Assembly (NCBI GenBank): GCA_031826515.1
Contig: CP134536.1
Location: forward strand, 2,982,501 to 3,046,500
Length of the DNA stretch: 64,000 bases
From: Flavobacteriaceae bacterium HL-DH10
Lineage (GTDB): Bacteria > Bacteroidota > Bacteroidia > Flavobacteriales > Flavobacteriaceae
Reading direction: 5' to 3'
In this document: piece after piece, positions 52,611-61,606 of the stretch
Numbering within the stretch: position 1 is the first letter of the stretch
Layout: each line of letters starts with the position of its first letter
Program-made: the position numbers and the translations under genes
The notes under the pieces: generated by a model
Told to the model about the DNA's origin: nothing
What the model saw: the letters and a program-made list of their open reading frames with translations, nothing else
Database searches by the model: none

Positions 52611-54530
52611 TTACATAAAGTTTTTTAAATCAAATCTTAATTTTAAGGTTTCTTGAATTTCACTTATGGGTTTAAAACAGCGTTTTAATTTTAATTGTTC
52701 TTCTTTAGATAAAGATTCAATTTTTATGAATTTCCCCGAATTATTATGAAGTAAGCCTTGTTTGGTTTTAAATTTAGATAGGGCTTTAAAAGCATACGAA
52801 CACGATTCGTAAAGTTCTTTATTATTAGGTTCTATTTCGGCTAATTTTTCAAAACGTTCAGAAGTGTTATTAATGCCTTTTATTTTTTTACTTAAAACAA
52901 GAAGTCTTGCAGCATCTATTAACGGCATAAGCGCTCTACTTTTTATATTAAAGAGGTCTTTTTCTTCGTCATTTTTTTCGAATACAAATTGTTTAAAAAG
53001 TCCAAGAGGAGAGGGGTTTTTAAGCGCATCTCGTCCTAAAAACTTAAAAAACAAAGCAGATTCGTCTAATGCATTATAAATTGAATTAGATAAGTCTTCA
53101 ATTAAATCTTTATCACCATAAACACTATTAAAATCGAAAAAAATGGACGATAGTAAAATGGCTTTATCATCAGGGTTTAAAATCCAGCTACTAAATTGAG
53201 ATTTCCATTCTGAAATAGATTTGCACCATTCTATATTGCTAGCCATCATATCAGCTTCACAGTATTCAAATCCTATTTTGTTTAAAGATTTTGTTACTAG
53301 TTTTGCTAATTCTAAAAAGTAAGCCTGTGTATCTTCATATTGGTCTTCATCTACATCTTGAAATACAATAGCATTATCTTGGTCTGTGAAAAGTAATTGT
53401 TCTTTTCTACCTTGACTACCAATAGCCATCCATGAAAACGGAACAGGAGGCGGTGTAGGCATTTTTTTTAAAGCTATTTCTATAGCGCGAATGGTAACGG
53501 CATCATTAATTTGTGAAATTAATTTTACAATATGTGACAAAGGAATGTTTTGTTCTAAATAGCTTTTAATTAGTGTTTTAGCTTTTAATCTGGCGACTCT
53601 TAATTTTTTAGTGCGCTTTGCCCGTTTTATTTCTTTTAATATAACAGATGGATTATTGCCTAAAGTAACTAAAACATCATGATGGGTTAAAACACCAATT
53701 AGTTTAGAGTTTACGGTACCATCTTTTGTTATGCATAAATGACCAATGTTATGCTTTATCATTTGAAGTTGCCCGTCAGCAACAGTTAAATCTTTTTTGC
53801 TAGTTATTACAGGAGCATTCATAATATTACTAACAGGTGTTTCAATAGGGAATAAGCCTGTTGCAATCTTATTCTTTATATCACTATTAGTTATGATTCC
53901 TACGGGGTTTTTATGGTCGTCAACAACAATAATACAGCCAATTTTATTGTTACTCATTTTAGTTGCAGCATCTTTTAAAGAGGAACTAATTTTACAAGTA
54001 ATAGGTTTTTTTGTATAGTTAGCTGTTTGAAAGTTTACAATATCTTGAGAATTGTTTGGTAAGTAATCTCCAAATATTTTGCCTGTTTCTTCTGCGGTGT
54101 AAGGATCATAGGAGTTAGTGGCAAACGCAGTAATCAAAAACTTGTAAACCTCTGCATTATTGTTTGTAACCGTCTCGAATATATTTATAGGAATACCATA
54201 AACTATAGATTCTTCATTAGCTACAGCTGTTAATCTGTAATCTTCTTTAGCAATAAGAGGCCTTACTCCAAATACATCTCCAGCATCACTTATGTTGATG
54301 ATTTCCTGAATATTATTTGGCGTTGTGTGTAGCAAAGCAATACCACCGTTTCTAACCATATAAAAATGATGGTTAAAACTATCTCCTTTTTTAAATAGGG
54401 TGTCGCCTTTTTCTAAATAGATAATAGAAACTTGGGTTGATATTTTTAATAAATCTTCATTCTTTAAAAGATTGAAAGGGGGATAGTTTTTTAAAAAATC
54501 ATTAACGCGTTCTGCAATGGAGTTTTTCAT
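52611..54530 (-). CDS. cNMP-binding/CBS/DUF294 nucleotidyltransferase-like regulator
   Basis: 639 residues in four parts: a cyclic-nucleotide-binding-like domain (1-150; FKKGDSFNHHFYMVRNGGIALL), two CBS repeats (170-300; MNAPVITSKKDLTVADGQLQMIKHNIGHLCIT), a DUF294 nucleotidyltransferase-like domain (330-460; GSQGRKEQLLFTDQDNAIVF) and a C-terminal DUF294_C helical part. The family is predicted to sense nucleotide or energy state and signal by nucleotidyl transfer, similar to GlnD-like domains. It is cotranscribed with the exonuclease and near the acetate symporter and acs. Confidence 0.9.
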   Translation of the reverse strand: MKNSIAERVNDFLKNYPPFNLLKNEDLLKISTQVSIIYLEKGDTLFKKGDSFNHHFYMVRNGGIALLHTTPNNIQEIINISDAGDVFGVRPLIAKEDYRLTAVANEESIVYGIPINIFETVTNNNAEVYKFLITAFATNSYDPYTAEETGKIFGDYLPNNSQDIVNFQTANYTKKPITCKISSSLKDAATKMSNNKIGCIIVVDDHKNPVGIITNSDIKNKIATGLFPIETPVSNIMNAPVITSKKDLTVADGQLQMIKHNIGHLCITKDGTVNSKLIGVLTHHDVLVTLGNNPSVILKEIKRAKRTKKLRVARLKAKTLIKSYLEQNIPLSHIVKLISQINDAVTIRAIEIALKKMPTPPPVPFSWMAIGSQGRKEQLLFTDQDNAIVFQDVDEDQYEDTQAYFLELAKLVTKSLNKIGFEYCEADMMASNIEWCKSISEWKSQFSSWILNPDDKAILLSSIFFDFNSVYGDKDLIEDLSNSIYNALDESALFFKFLGRDALKNPSPLGLFKQFVFEKNDEEKDLFNIKSRALMPLIDAARLLVLSKKIKGINNTSERFEKLAEIEPNNKELYESCSYAFKALSKFKTKQGLLHNNSGKFIKIESLSKEEQLKLKRCFKPISEIQETLKLRFDLKNFM

Positions 54531-54572
54531 TTAATAAGTTTTTACTCTAAGAATAAAGAAATATATGACTTG

Positions 54573-55187
54573 TTAAATCATTTTGAAATCTAAAAGTAAT
54601 TCACCTTCAATAGAAGCTTGTAAGTGGTCGCCTTTAAAAATTTCTCCAGCTCCAATAGCAGGTGTTCCTGTAAAAATGAGATCGCCAGGTTCTAAGGTCA
54701 TGTATTGAGATGTGAAAGCTATAATGTCATTAAAATTATAAATCATAAAACCAGTATTTCCAACTTGCTTCTCTTCACCATTTATAAGTAAATTAAAATT
54801 GATATTACCAAGTTCAGGGAATTTAGAAATTGGTTTGAAATTAGATATAGGTGCAGCGCCATCAAATCCTTTTCCTAAATCCCACGGACCTTTAGTTTCT
54901 CTACATGCATTAAAAATATCTTTGGCAGTGTAATCAATACCTACGCCAATTTCTGAAATGTATGATGCAGCATCATTAAGCGAAATATCTTTTCCTTGCT
55001 TCCCGATTTTAATAACTAACTCAACTTCATAGTTTAATTGGTTAGTAAAACTCGGATAAATAACATCTTTATTGTTTTTTACAAGACTAGATTCTGGTTT
55101 TGAAAATATAATTTGATTCCCACTTTTATTGGCATTAATATCTTCTTTATTGGTTACATAATTCTTTCCTATAGCTAGTATTTTCAT
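54573..55187 (-). CDS. Fumarylacetoacetate hydrolase family protein
   Basis: 204 residues. The FAH fold is seen in IGKNYVTNKEDINAN, IFSKPESSLVKNN, YEVELVIKIGKQGKDIS and LIFTGTPAIGAGEIFKGD, where Glu and Asp residues coordinate metal. Family members hydrolyse or decarboxylate beta-diketo acids such as acylpyruvates. It is upstream of the DUF294 gene on the same strand, with a 42-nt gap. Confidence 0.9.
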   Translation of the reverse strand: MKILAIGKNYVTNKEDINANKSGNQIIFSKPESSLVKNNKDVIYPSFTNQLNYEVELVIKIGKQGKDISLNDAASYISEIGVGIDYTAKDIFNACRETKGPWDLGKGFDGAAPISNFKPISKFPELGNINFNLLINGEEKQVGNTGFMIYNFNDIIAFTSQYMTLEPGDLIFTGTPAIGAGEIFKGDHLQASIEGELLLDFKMI

Positions 55188-55375
55188 CCTATTTTATTTA
55201 GTTGTGATTAAGAATGTAAATTTAATAAAATAAGATGGTTATAATTGTTCTATATTTAACTTCTTTAAGATAAAATATTGACAAGAATATAATGTGTGAT
55301 TATTTTAAGTAAGTTAATAAAAGTGCAATTTAAATTGTGTTTAAAGTTTAATTTTTAAAACTAAATATCTGCAAT

Positions 55376-55481
55376 ATGGCAAAATCTAAGGATGCTAAAA
55401 AGAATGTAAAGAAAGAAGCTGTTTTAACTCCAAAAGAGAGAAAAAGCAGCACGATTAGCAAAAATCGCTAAACGCACTTAA
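55376..55481 (+). pseudogene. Small Lys/Ala-rich protein, frameshifted
   Basis: ATG 55376 starts MAKSKDAKKNVKKEAVLTPK. In the open frame the protein ends SSTISKNR at 55471 (31 residues). Removing one A from the run at 55141-55145-type position (55441-55445) restores ERKAARLAKIAKRT and a stop at 55481, a typical ending of short flavobacterial Lys/Ala-rich proteins. So there is probably one extra base, either real or an assembly error. Function unknown. Confidence 0.45.
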
Positions 55482-55505
55482 GTTATTAGTGCTAAAATTT
55501 TAAAT

Positions 55506-55533
55506 AAAAACCACTTTGTTAAAGTGGTTTTTT
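55506..55533 (+). terminator. Intrinsic terminator
   Basis: AAAAACCACTTT pairs with AAAGTGGTTTTT around GTT, followed by T residues; it ends the small Lys/Ala-rich gene. Confidence 0.8.
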
Positions 55534-55606
55534 AGTTTTATTGATAGATTTTTTTTGATTTTTGTTAAGTTGTAAACTAAGTTAAAAATGGTGTAATATA
55601 ATTCTT

Positions 55607-55837
55607 TTAAAACACCTGCCCTCTATGTGGCTTCAATGCATCTCTAATAGGTTTCATGTTATTTTCATTAACAACTAAAAAAGCAATAGCATGCGAATTA
55701 TTTATACTTTCAAATCCAGTGATGGAGATGTCTAATTTTTCAAGCAGGATGTATTCTTTTAAGTGAATTTCATGGTGTTTGGCAATTTTAAGAGAATCGG
55801 GTCCACGAAAATCCCAAATAAGTTTTAATTGTCTCAT
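55607..55837 (-). CDS. Small conserved-looking protein of unknown function
   Basis: 76 residues, start MRQLKLIWDFRGPDSLKIAK. It is predicted alpha/beta, with KIAKHHEIHLKEYI and LVVNENNMKPIRDALKPHRGQVF. No signal, no membrane helix. The absence of low-complexity sequence and the regular charged pattern suggest a real gene, but I recognise no family. It is flanked by terminator-like hairpins and a promoter of the next gene. Confidence 0.6.
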   Translation of the reverse strand: MRQLKLIWDFRGPDSLKIAKHHEIHLKEYILLEKLDISITGFESINNSHAIAFLVVNENNMKPIRDALKPHRGQVF

Positions 55838-55917
55838 GTTTTTTATAAAAAGTTAACAAATCAAATATAGTTTAAAAAGGGAAATAATTTTGTTTTTAAA
55901 GCGTTTGTTAAACCAAC

Positions 55918-55947
55918 TTGTATTATAGGTTAATATTAGTATTTTTG
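55918..55947 (+). promoter_or_regulatory. Promoter of the peptidyl-prolyl isomerase operon
   Basis: TTG (55918-55920) and TATTTTTG (55940-55947) with a 19-nt spacer, an exact match to TTG-N19/20-TAnnTTTG. The ATG at 55974 is about 21 nt from the predicted start of transcription. Confidence 0.8.
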
Positions 55948-55973
55948 TCAAAATCATAAAATTAAAATTTCAT

Positions 55974-57929
55974 ATGAAACTCAAGTCGCTTTCATTATTT
56001 TTATTCATTCTTTTTTTAACTAAAGTTAATGCACAATCTGCTCAAGATGATGTGCTTTTTTCAGTTGGTGAGGATGCTGTTTATGCTTCCGAATTCATAA
56101 GAGTTTATAACAAGAATTTAGATTTGGTTCAAGATGAGTCTCAAAAAGATGTTGATGAGTACTTAAAGCTTTTTACTAATTATAAGCTGAAGTTAAAAGA
56201 AGCAAGAGCATTAGGCTTTGATGAAAAACCATCATATATTAGAGAGTTGTCAAATTATCGAAAGCAATTGGCTAAAAGTTTTGTTACAGACACAAAGGTA
56301 ACCGAAGCTTTAATAGAAGAAGCTTACCAAAGAATTTCTTATGATATAAAAGCAAATCATATTTTAATAAAAATTGATGAAAATGCAAGTCCGGCAGATA
56401 CTTTGTTAGCCTATAATAATATTTTAAAATTACGTAACCGTGCATTAAATGAAGGATTTGATGTTGTTAGAAAAGAAGTGCATAATGGACAAACTATTTT
56501 TGGTGAAGAATTAGGTTATTTCTCTGGATTTAAAATGGTTTATAAATTTGAATCAGCGGCGTTTAACACGCCTGTAGGCGAGATATCGCAACCGTTTAGA
56601 ACAAGATTTGGTTATCATATTGTAAATGTTCAAGACAAAAGAGAATCTCGAGGAGAGCGTACTGTAGCGCATATAATGGTTGTTAAAAACGAAGCCGATT
56701 CTTTAGCTGAAAAACCAGAGAATAGAATTCAAGATATTTATAAAAAAATACAACAAGGTGAAGATTTTGAAGCCTTAGCAAAACAGTTTTCAGATGATAA
56801 AGCTACGGCACCAAAAGGAGGTATGTTAGCTCCTTTTTCAAGCGGACAAATAAGTGTACAAAAATTTGAAGATGTTGCTTTTGGATTAAAAAGTGTAGGG
56901 GATGTATCTGAGCCTTTTCAAACCCAATATGGTTGGCATATTGTAAAACTCTACAATAAAAAGCCAATTCCTGCATTTGAAGTTATGAAACCAGAGTTAG
57001 AGCAAAAAGTAAAACGTGATTCTAGATCAAAATTAATTGATGAAGCGTTGTATAATTCACTTAAGGAAAAATATAATATTACAACAAAACAACCAGCATT
57101 AAAATATTTTGAAGCCATATTAAATGATGATTATTTAAAAGGAACATGGAAGCTTCCAAATAATTTTGAAGCAGATAAACCTTTAATTAAGATTGGTGAT
57201 AAACAATTTTATTTTAAAGATTTTGGAGCCTATTTATTAGGAAAGCAGCGAGGTGTTGATGCAAAATCGACTTACGATGCTATTGTTTTAAAACAATACG
57301 ATGCTTTTTTAAACGAAAGTTTAGTTACATACCAAGAAGATAATTTAGAAAATGAAAATGAAGAATTTGCATATATTGTAGAAGAATATAGAGATGGTTT
57401 GTTGTTATTTGATTTAATGGAAAACACCATCTGGAATACAGCAAAAAAAGATTCTGTTGAGATACACGAATATTATAATGCCCATAAAAGTAATTATACA
57501 CTACCTAAACAAGTAGATGCTGTAGTTGCTTCTTCAACAAAACAAAAAACACTTAAAAAGGTTGCTAAATTATTAGAACAAGGCATGGCTTTAGAGCAAA
57601 TAAAATCTTTAGTAAACAGTAATGATAAAGTAGAAGTTATTTTTACTACTGGTATTATGGATAGTACTCATCAAGCACTTCCTAAAGGGGTTTCATTTAA
57701 AAAAGGTCTTTCAAAAATATATAATCATAATAATGCTTTTGTAGTTGTAGAGGTAAAAGAGATTTTGCCTGAAACACAAAAAACGTTTGATGAAGCCAAA
57801 GGTGCTGTTATTTCAGATTATCAAACAAACAAAGAAGAAAAATGGATTAAAGGTCTTGAAGAAAAGTATCAGGTAAATATTAACCAACAGACTTTAAGTA
57901 AAGTTAAATCTCAAATTAAAAATCAGTAA
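55974..57929 (+). CDS. Periplasmic parvulin-type peptidyl-prolyl isomerase (first of three)
   Basis: 651 residues. Signal peptide MKLKSLSLFLFILFLTKVNAQ. Two parvulin (PpiC/SurA) domains follow at about 120-230 (ANHILIKIDENASPADT, FGYHIVNVQDKRES) and 230-340 (VAHIMVV, GGMLAPFSSGQI, YGWHIVKLY). The long C-terminal part is helical. It assists folding of outer-membrane proteins. The next two genes are related, and the stop is directly followed by the next start codon. Confidence 0.9.
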   Translation: MKLKSLSLFLFILFLTKVNAQSAQDDVLFSVGEDAVYASEFIRVYNKNLDLVQDESQKDVDEYLKLFTNYKLKLKEARALGFDEKPSYIRELSNYRKQLAKSFVTDTKVTEALIEEAYQRISYDIKANHILIKIDENASPADTLLAYNNILKLRNRALNEGFDVVRKEVHNGQTIFGEELGYFSGFKMVYKFESAAFNTPVGEISQPFRTRFGYHIVNVQDKRESRGERTVAHIMVVKNEADSLAEKPENRIQDIYKKIQQGEDFEALAKQFSDDKATAPKGGMLAPFSSGQISVQKFEDVAFGLKSVGDVSEPFQTQYGWHIVKLYNKKPIPAFEVMKPELEQKVKRDSRSKLIDEALYNSLKEKYNITTKQPALKYFEAILNDDYLKGTWKLPNNFEADKPLIKIGDKQFYFKDFGAYLLGKQRGVDAKSTYDAIVLKQYDAFLNESLVTYQEDNLENENEEFAYIVEEYRDGLLLFDLMENTIWNTAKKDSVEIHEYYNAHKSNYTLPKQVDAVVASSTKQKTLKKVAKLLEQGMALEQIKSLVNSNDKVEVIFTTGIMDSTHQALPKGVSFKKGLSKIYNHNNAFVVVEVKEILPETQKTFDEAKGAVISDYQTNKEEKWIKGLEEKYQVNINQQTLSKVKSQIKNQ

Positions 57930-58781
57930 GTGCGCTTAAAACCCTTCATAATCTTATTATTTATTATTGTAACGTCATGTGATTTTTTTAAAAAAGCAGA
58001 TGAGCGTATCCCTATAGCCAGAGTTAATGATGCTTATTTATATCAAGACGATATTAAAGATTTAGTTTCAGAAGGAACATCTATACAGGATAGCACACTT
58101 TTGGTTCAAAATTTTATTAATAAATGGGCTACACAGCAATTGCTTTTAGATGGCGCATTACTTAATTTAAGTGAAACAAAACAACATGCTTTTAATAAAT
58201 TAGTTAATCAATATAAAAACGATTTATATGCCAAAGCGTATCTTGATGCTTTGGTAAGAAGGAGTATAGATACTATTGTTAATTTACAAGAGGCCGAAGA
58301 TTACTATAACAATAATAAAGAAGCCTTTAAATTAAATGAGGAACTTATTAAATTTCGTTACATACATGTCGATGAGAATATTATAGATTTTAAGACTATT
58401 GAAAAGAAGTTTAAAGTATTTAATAAAAAAGATAAAAAAGAGCTAGATTCAATAGCAATACAATTTAAATCTTATTCTTTAAACGATTCCATTTGGATAA
58501 AAGTGAATCAGGCCATTGATAAAATCCCTGTTTTAACTACCGAAAATAAAAACCAACTGTTAAAAAAATCTAATTTTGTACAACTCAAAGATTCATTAGG
58601 AGTATATTTGATGCAAATTAATGATGTTTTGTTACGAAATGATACGGCTCCGTTAGAGTATGTAAAGCCAACGATAAATCAAATCGTTATTAATAAGCGA
58701 AAGCTAGAACTTATTAGAAAATTAGAAAAAGATATTACTAAGGATGCTATTAAAAATAAACAATTTGAAATTTACAATTAA
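57930..58781 (+). CDS. Lipoprotein peptidyl-prolyl isomerase-like protein
   Basis: 283 residues starting with GTG at 57930, abutting the previous stop. The signal ends IVTSC (Cys17), so this is a lipoprotein. The body is SurA_N-like: ARVNDAYLYQDDIKDLV, FINKWATQQLLLDGALLNLSETK, then a poorly conserved parvulin-like region. It overlaps the next ORF's upstream extension. Likely a periplasmic chaperone without clear isomerase residues. Confidence 0.82.
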   Translation: MRLKPFIILLFIIVTSCDFFKKADERIPIARVNDAYLYQDDIKDLVSEGTSIQDSTLLVQNFINKWATQQLLLDGALLNLSETKQHAFNKLVNQYKNDLYAKAYLDALVRRSIDTIVNLQEAEDYYNNNKEAFKLNEELIKFRYIHVDENIIDFKTIEKKFKVFNKKDKKELDSIAIQFKSYSLNDSIWIKVNQAIDKIPVLTTENKNQLLKKSNFVQLKDSLGVYLMQINDVLLRNDTAPLEYVKPTINQIVINKRKLELIRKLEKDITKDAIKNKQFEIYN

Positions 58782-58782
58782 T

Positions 58783-60255
58783 TTGAAAAACCTATTACTA
58801 TTAAGCATATCATTACTAGTTGTAAATGCTATGTCTGCTCAGGAAGTTATAAAGGAAGCAAATGAAATTAAAGCAGATACGTTAAATGTAGTTAATGAGA
58901 AACCTGTAGATTCTTTATCTAGTGTTGTTAATACTAAAATAGTAGATTCCATTAGGACTTTTAGAGCGCTTAAAGTAGATGGTGTTGCAGCAGTAGTAGG
59001 CGACTATATTGTTTTAGAGTCTGATGTTGATAAAGCATATTTACAGTTAGAAGCACAAAAAGTCGATATTAGTGAAATTCCACGTTGTCAATTATTTGGA
59101 AAGCTTTTAGAAGATAAATTATATGCACATCATGCTATTCAAGATAGTTTACCAGTTTCTGATGCTGAAATTCGTCAAAATGTAGATTACCAAATTCAAC
59201 AGTTTTTACAACAAGTTAATGGTTCTATGGAAAGACTTTTAAAAGTCTATAATAAAGAAGATGAAAAAAGTTTAAGAGACGAAATGTTTGAGGTTAATAA
59301 AGGCAATTATTTAGCTCAGAAAATGCAAGCAAAAATTGTAGAAGAGGTCGAAGTTACTCCAGAAGAGGTAAGAGCTTTTTTTAATAAAATACCTAAAGAC
59401 GAAAGACCTAGGTTTGGAACAGAACTTAAAGTCGCTCAAATTGTAGCAGAACCAAAAGTATCAGCTGAAGAAAAACAAAAGGTTATAGATAGACTAAAAG
59501 GCTTTAAAAAAGATGTGGATGAAAACGGTGCTAGTTTTCGTTCTAAGGTTGTTTTGTATGGTGAAGATCCAGGTTTAAAACAATCGGGTTATCATTATGT
59601 TCTAGATAGAAAAAAACCGAAAATGGTTAAAGAATTTAGACAAGTAGCATTTTCGCTTCAAGAAGGTGAAGTGTCTGATCCTTTCGAAACAGAATATGGT
59701 TTTCATATTATTCATTTAGAAAAAATAATGGGTCAGCAATATGTGGTTAGTCATGTTCTTATGATGCCAAAAGTATCTATAGAAGCAGAGAATGAAGCTA
59801 GAGAGCGCTTAAGTAAAATAAGAGAGCGTATTGTAAATGGTGATATTTCTTTTGCTGATGCCGCTAAAGAAGCTAGTGATGAAAAAGAGACTAGAGGAGA
59901 TGGTGGGCAACTAATAAACCCACAAACACAGGATTATAATTTTGAATTAACAAAAATGGAGCCTGAATTATATTCGCAAATTCAAAATTTAAAAGATGGA
60001 GAGGTAAGTCTTGTTCAGGCAGAACAAGATAGAACAGGAAATAAGAAGTTTAAGATTTTAACAGTTACAGATAGAATAGACGATCATGAAGCAGACTATG
60101 CTCGTGATTATTTAAAAATTAAAGATCTAGCACTTGAAGAAAAAAGAATAAAGACGATTGAAGAATGGCAAAAAGAAAAAATATTAGACACTTATATTAA
60201 AATAAGTGGTGAGTATAGAAATTGCGAATTTTCTAGTAACTGGTTAAAAAAATAA
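58783..60255 (+). CDS. SurA-like periplasmic peptidyl-prolyl isomerase
   Basis: 490 residues. The start is best set at TTG 58783, which gives a Sec signal MKNLLLLSISLLVVNAMSAQ; the ATG at 58744 lies inside the previous gene. SurA_N-like helices cover about 60-190, then two parvulin domains (about 205-300, ELKVAQIVAEP and YGFHIIHLEKI; about 320-420, VSHVLMMPKVSIEAE and DGGQLINPQTQD). It helps outer-membrane protein biogenesis. Third of three adjacent isomerases. Confidence 0.88.
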   Translation: MKNLLLLSISLLVVNAMSAQEVIKEANEIKADTLNVVNEKPVDSLSSVVNTKIVDSIRTFRALKVDGVAAVVGDYIVLESDVDKAYLQLEAQKVDISEIPRCQLFGKLLEDKLYAHHAIQDSLPVSDAEIRQNVDYQIQQFLQQVNGSMERLLKVYNKEDEKSLRDEMFEVNKGNYLAQKMQAKIVEEVEVTPEEVRAFFNKIPKDERPRFGTELKVAQIVAEPKVSAEEKQKVIDRLKGFKKDVDENGASFRSKVVLYGEDPGLKQSGYHYVLDRKKPKMVKEFRQVAFSLQEGEVSDPFETEYGFHIIHLEKIMGQQYVVSHVLMMPKVSIEAENEARERLSKIRERIVNGDISFADAAKEASDEKETRGDGGQLINPQTQDYNFELTKMEPELYSQIQNLKDGEVSLVQAEQDRTGNKKFKILTVTDRIDDHEADYARDYLKIKDLALEEKRIKTIEEWQKEKILDTYIKISGEYRNCEFSSNWLKK

Positions 60256-60259
60256 ATTT

Positions 60260-61213
60260 ATGTCTGATGTAGCTGCCATCGAAAATTTTGTTAAGCAATA
60301 TAAAAATTTAAAAACTGAAATAGCTAAAGTTATAGTAGGTCAAGATGATGTAGTAAATCAAATATTAATTTCTATATTTTCTGGTGGGCACTCCTTACTT
60401 ATAGGAGTACCAGGTTTAGCTAAAACATTAATGGTAAATACCATTGCACAAGCATTGGGTTTAGATTTTAAACGCATTCAGTTTACACCAGATTTAATGC
60501 CTAGTGATATATTAGGAAGTGAAATTTTAGATGAAGACCGCCATTTTAAATTTATAAAAGGTCCCATTTTCGCAAATATTATTTTAGCCGACGAGATTAA
60601 TAGAACACCTCCAAAAACACAAGCAGCTTTACTTGAAGCTATGCAAGAGCGAGCTGTAACAGTAGCTGGACATCATTATAAACTAGAATTACCATATTTT
60701 GTTTTAGCAACGCAGAACCCTATAGAGCAAGAAGGAACCTATCCGTTACCAGAAGCGCAGTTAGACCGTTTTATGTTTGCTATTAATTTAGATTATCCAT
60801 CTTTTGAAGAAGAAGTGCAAGTTGTTAAAGCTACAACTAATGATGCTCCCTCCAAAGTAAACGCTTTGTTTACAGCAAAACAAATTGTTGAATTTCAACA
60901 TTTAATTCGTAGAATTCCAGTAGCCGATAATGTTATTGAATATGCTGTTACTATGGTAGGAAAAACAAGACCACATAGTGATGCAGCAGACGATTTAGTA
61001 AAAACCTATTTAGATTGGGGAGCAGGACCAAGAGCTTCACAAAATTTAATTTTAGCAGCCAAAACACATGCCGCAATACATGGTAAATTTTCACCAGATA
61101 TTGAAAATGTTCAGGCTGTAGCTCATGGAATTTTAAGACACAGAATTATTAAAAACTACAAAGCCGAAGCAGAAGGGGTTTCAGAAGAAACTATTATTAG
61201 AAGCTTGTTTTAA
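60260..61213 (+). CDS. MoxR family AAA ATPase
   Basis: 317 residues, AAA_3 type. Walker A is GVPGLAKTLM, Walker B IILADEINRTPPKTQAAL with the sensor motif ALLEAMQERAVTV, then ATQNPIEQEGTYPLPEAQLDRFMF. MoxR ATPases act as chaperones, often with VWA-domain proteins. It starts 4 nt after the third isomerase, so it belongs to the operon. Confidence 0.93.
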   Translation: MSDVAAIENFVKQYKNLKTEIAKVIVGQDDVVNQILISIFSGGHSLLIGVPGLAKTLMVNTIAQALGLDFKRIQFTPDLMPSDILGSEILDEDRHFKFIKGPIFANIILADEINRTPPKTQAALLEAMQERAVTVAGHHYKLELPYFVLATQNPIEQEGTYPLPEAQLDRFMFAINLDYPSFEEEVQVVKATTNDAPSKVNALFTAKQIVEFQHLIRRIPVADNVIEYAVTMVGKTRPHSDAADDLVKTYLDWGAGPRASQNLILAAKTHAAIHGKFSPDIENVQAVAHGILRHRIIKNYKAEAEGVSEETIIRSLF

Positions 61214-61606
61214 AAAAATGTTTTAAACAAGATTATTGTTCGTTTTGTGTTGTTAAAGCGAAAAGCCTATAGTAAATTTAATAAATTCTTAATTTATTCT
61301 CAAACACGTTCTTGTTTATCTTGAGAAATCCTCAGTTTTAATATTAAAATAGTGATAAATGATTAGTCATTTTATTTTTAAATATCACTATAATAATTTC
61401 ATATAGAACCTTAGTGTATTATTTTTAAATCTTTGCATTAATTTTGTATTTTGCGTCGCTTTTTAAAATTAAATTTTAATTCAATTTTTACGCATTTATA
61501 TTTGATTAAGGAGAAAATCTAAATTATAGATTGTGTTGTTAGCCCATTTAATGTCGTTAACAATCCTTACTTATTCAAATCAATTTAACATTGAAATTTT
61601 TCTCAT
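61214..61606. other. MoxR-acnB intergenic region
   Basis: 393 nt, AT-rich. Several T-rich stretches including TAATTTTG near 61440 may be promoter elements of acnB, but no TTG sits at the right spacing. No small ORF or RNA gene is recognised. Confidence 0.45.
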
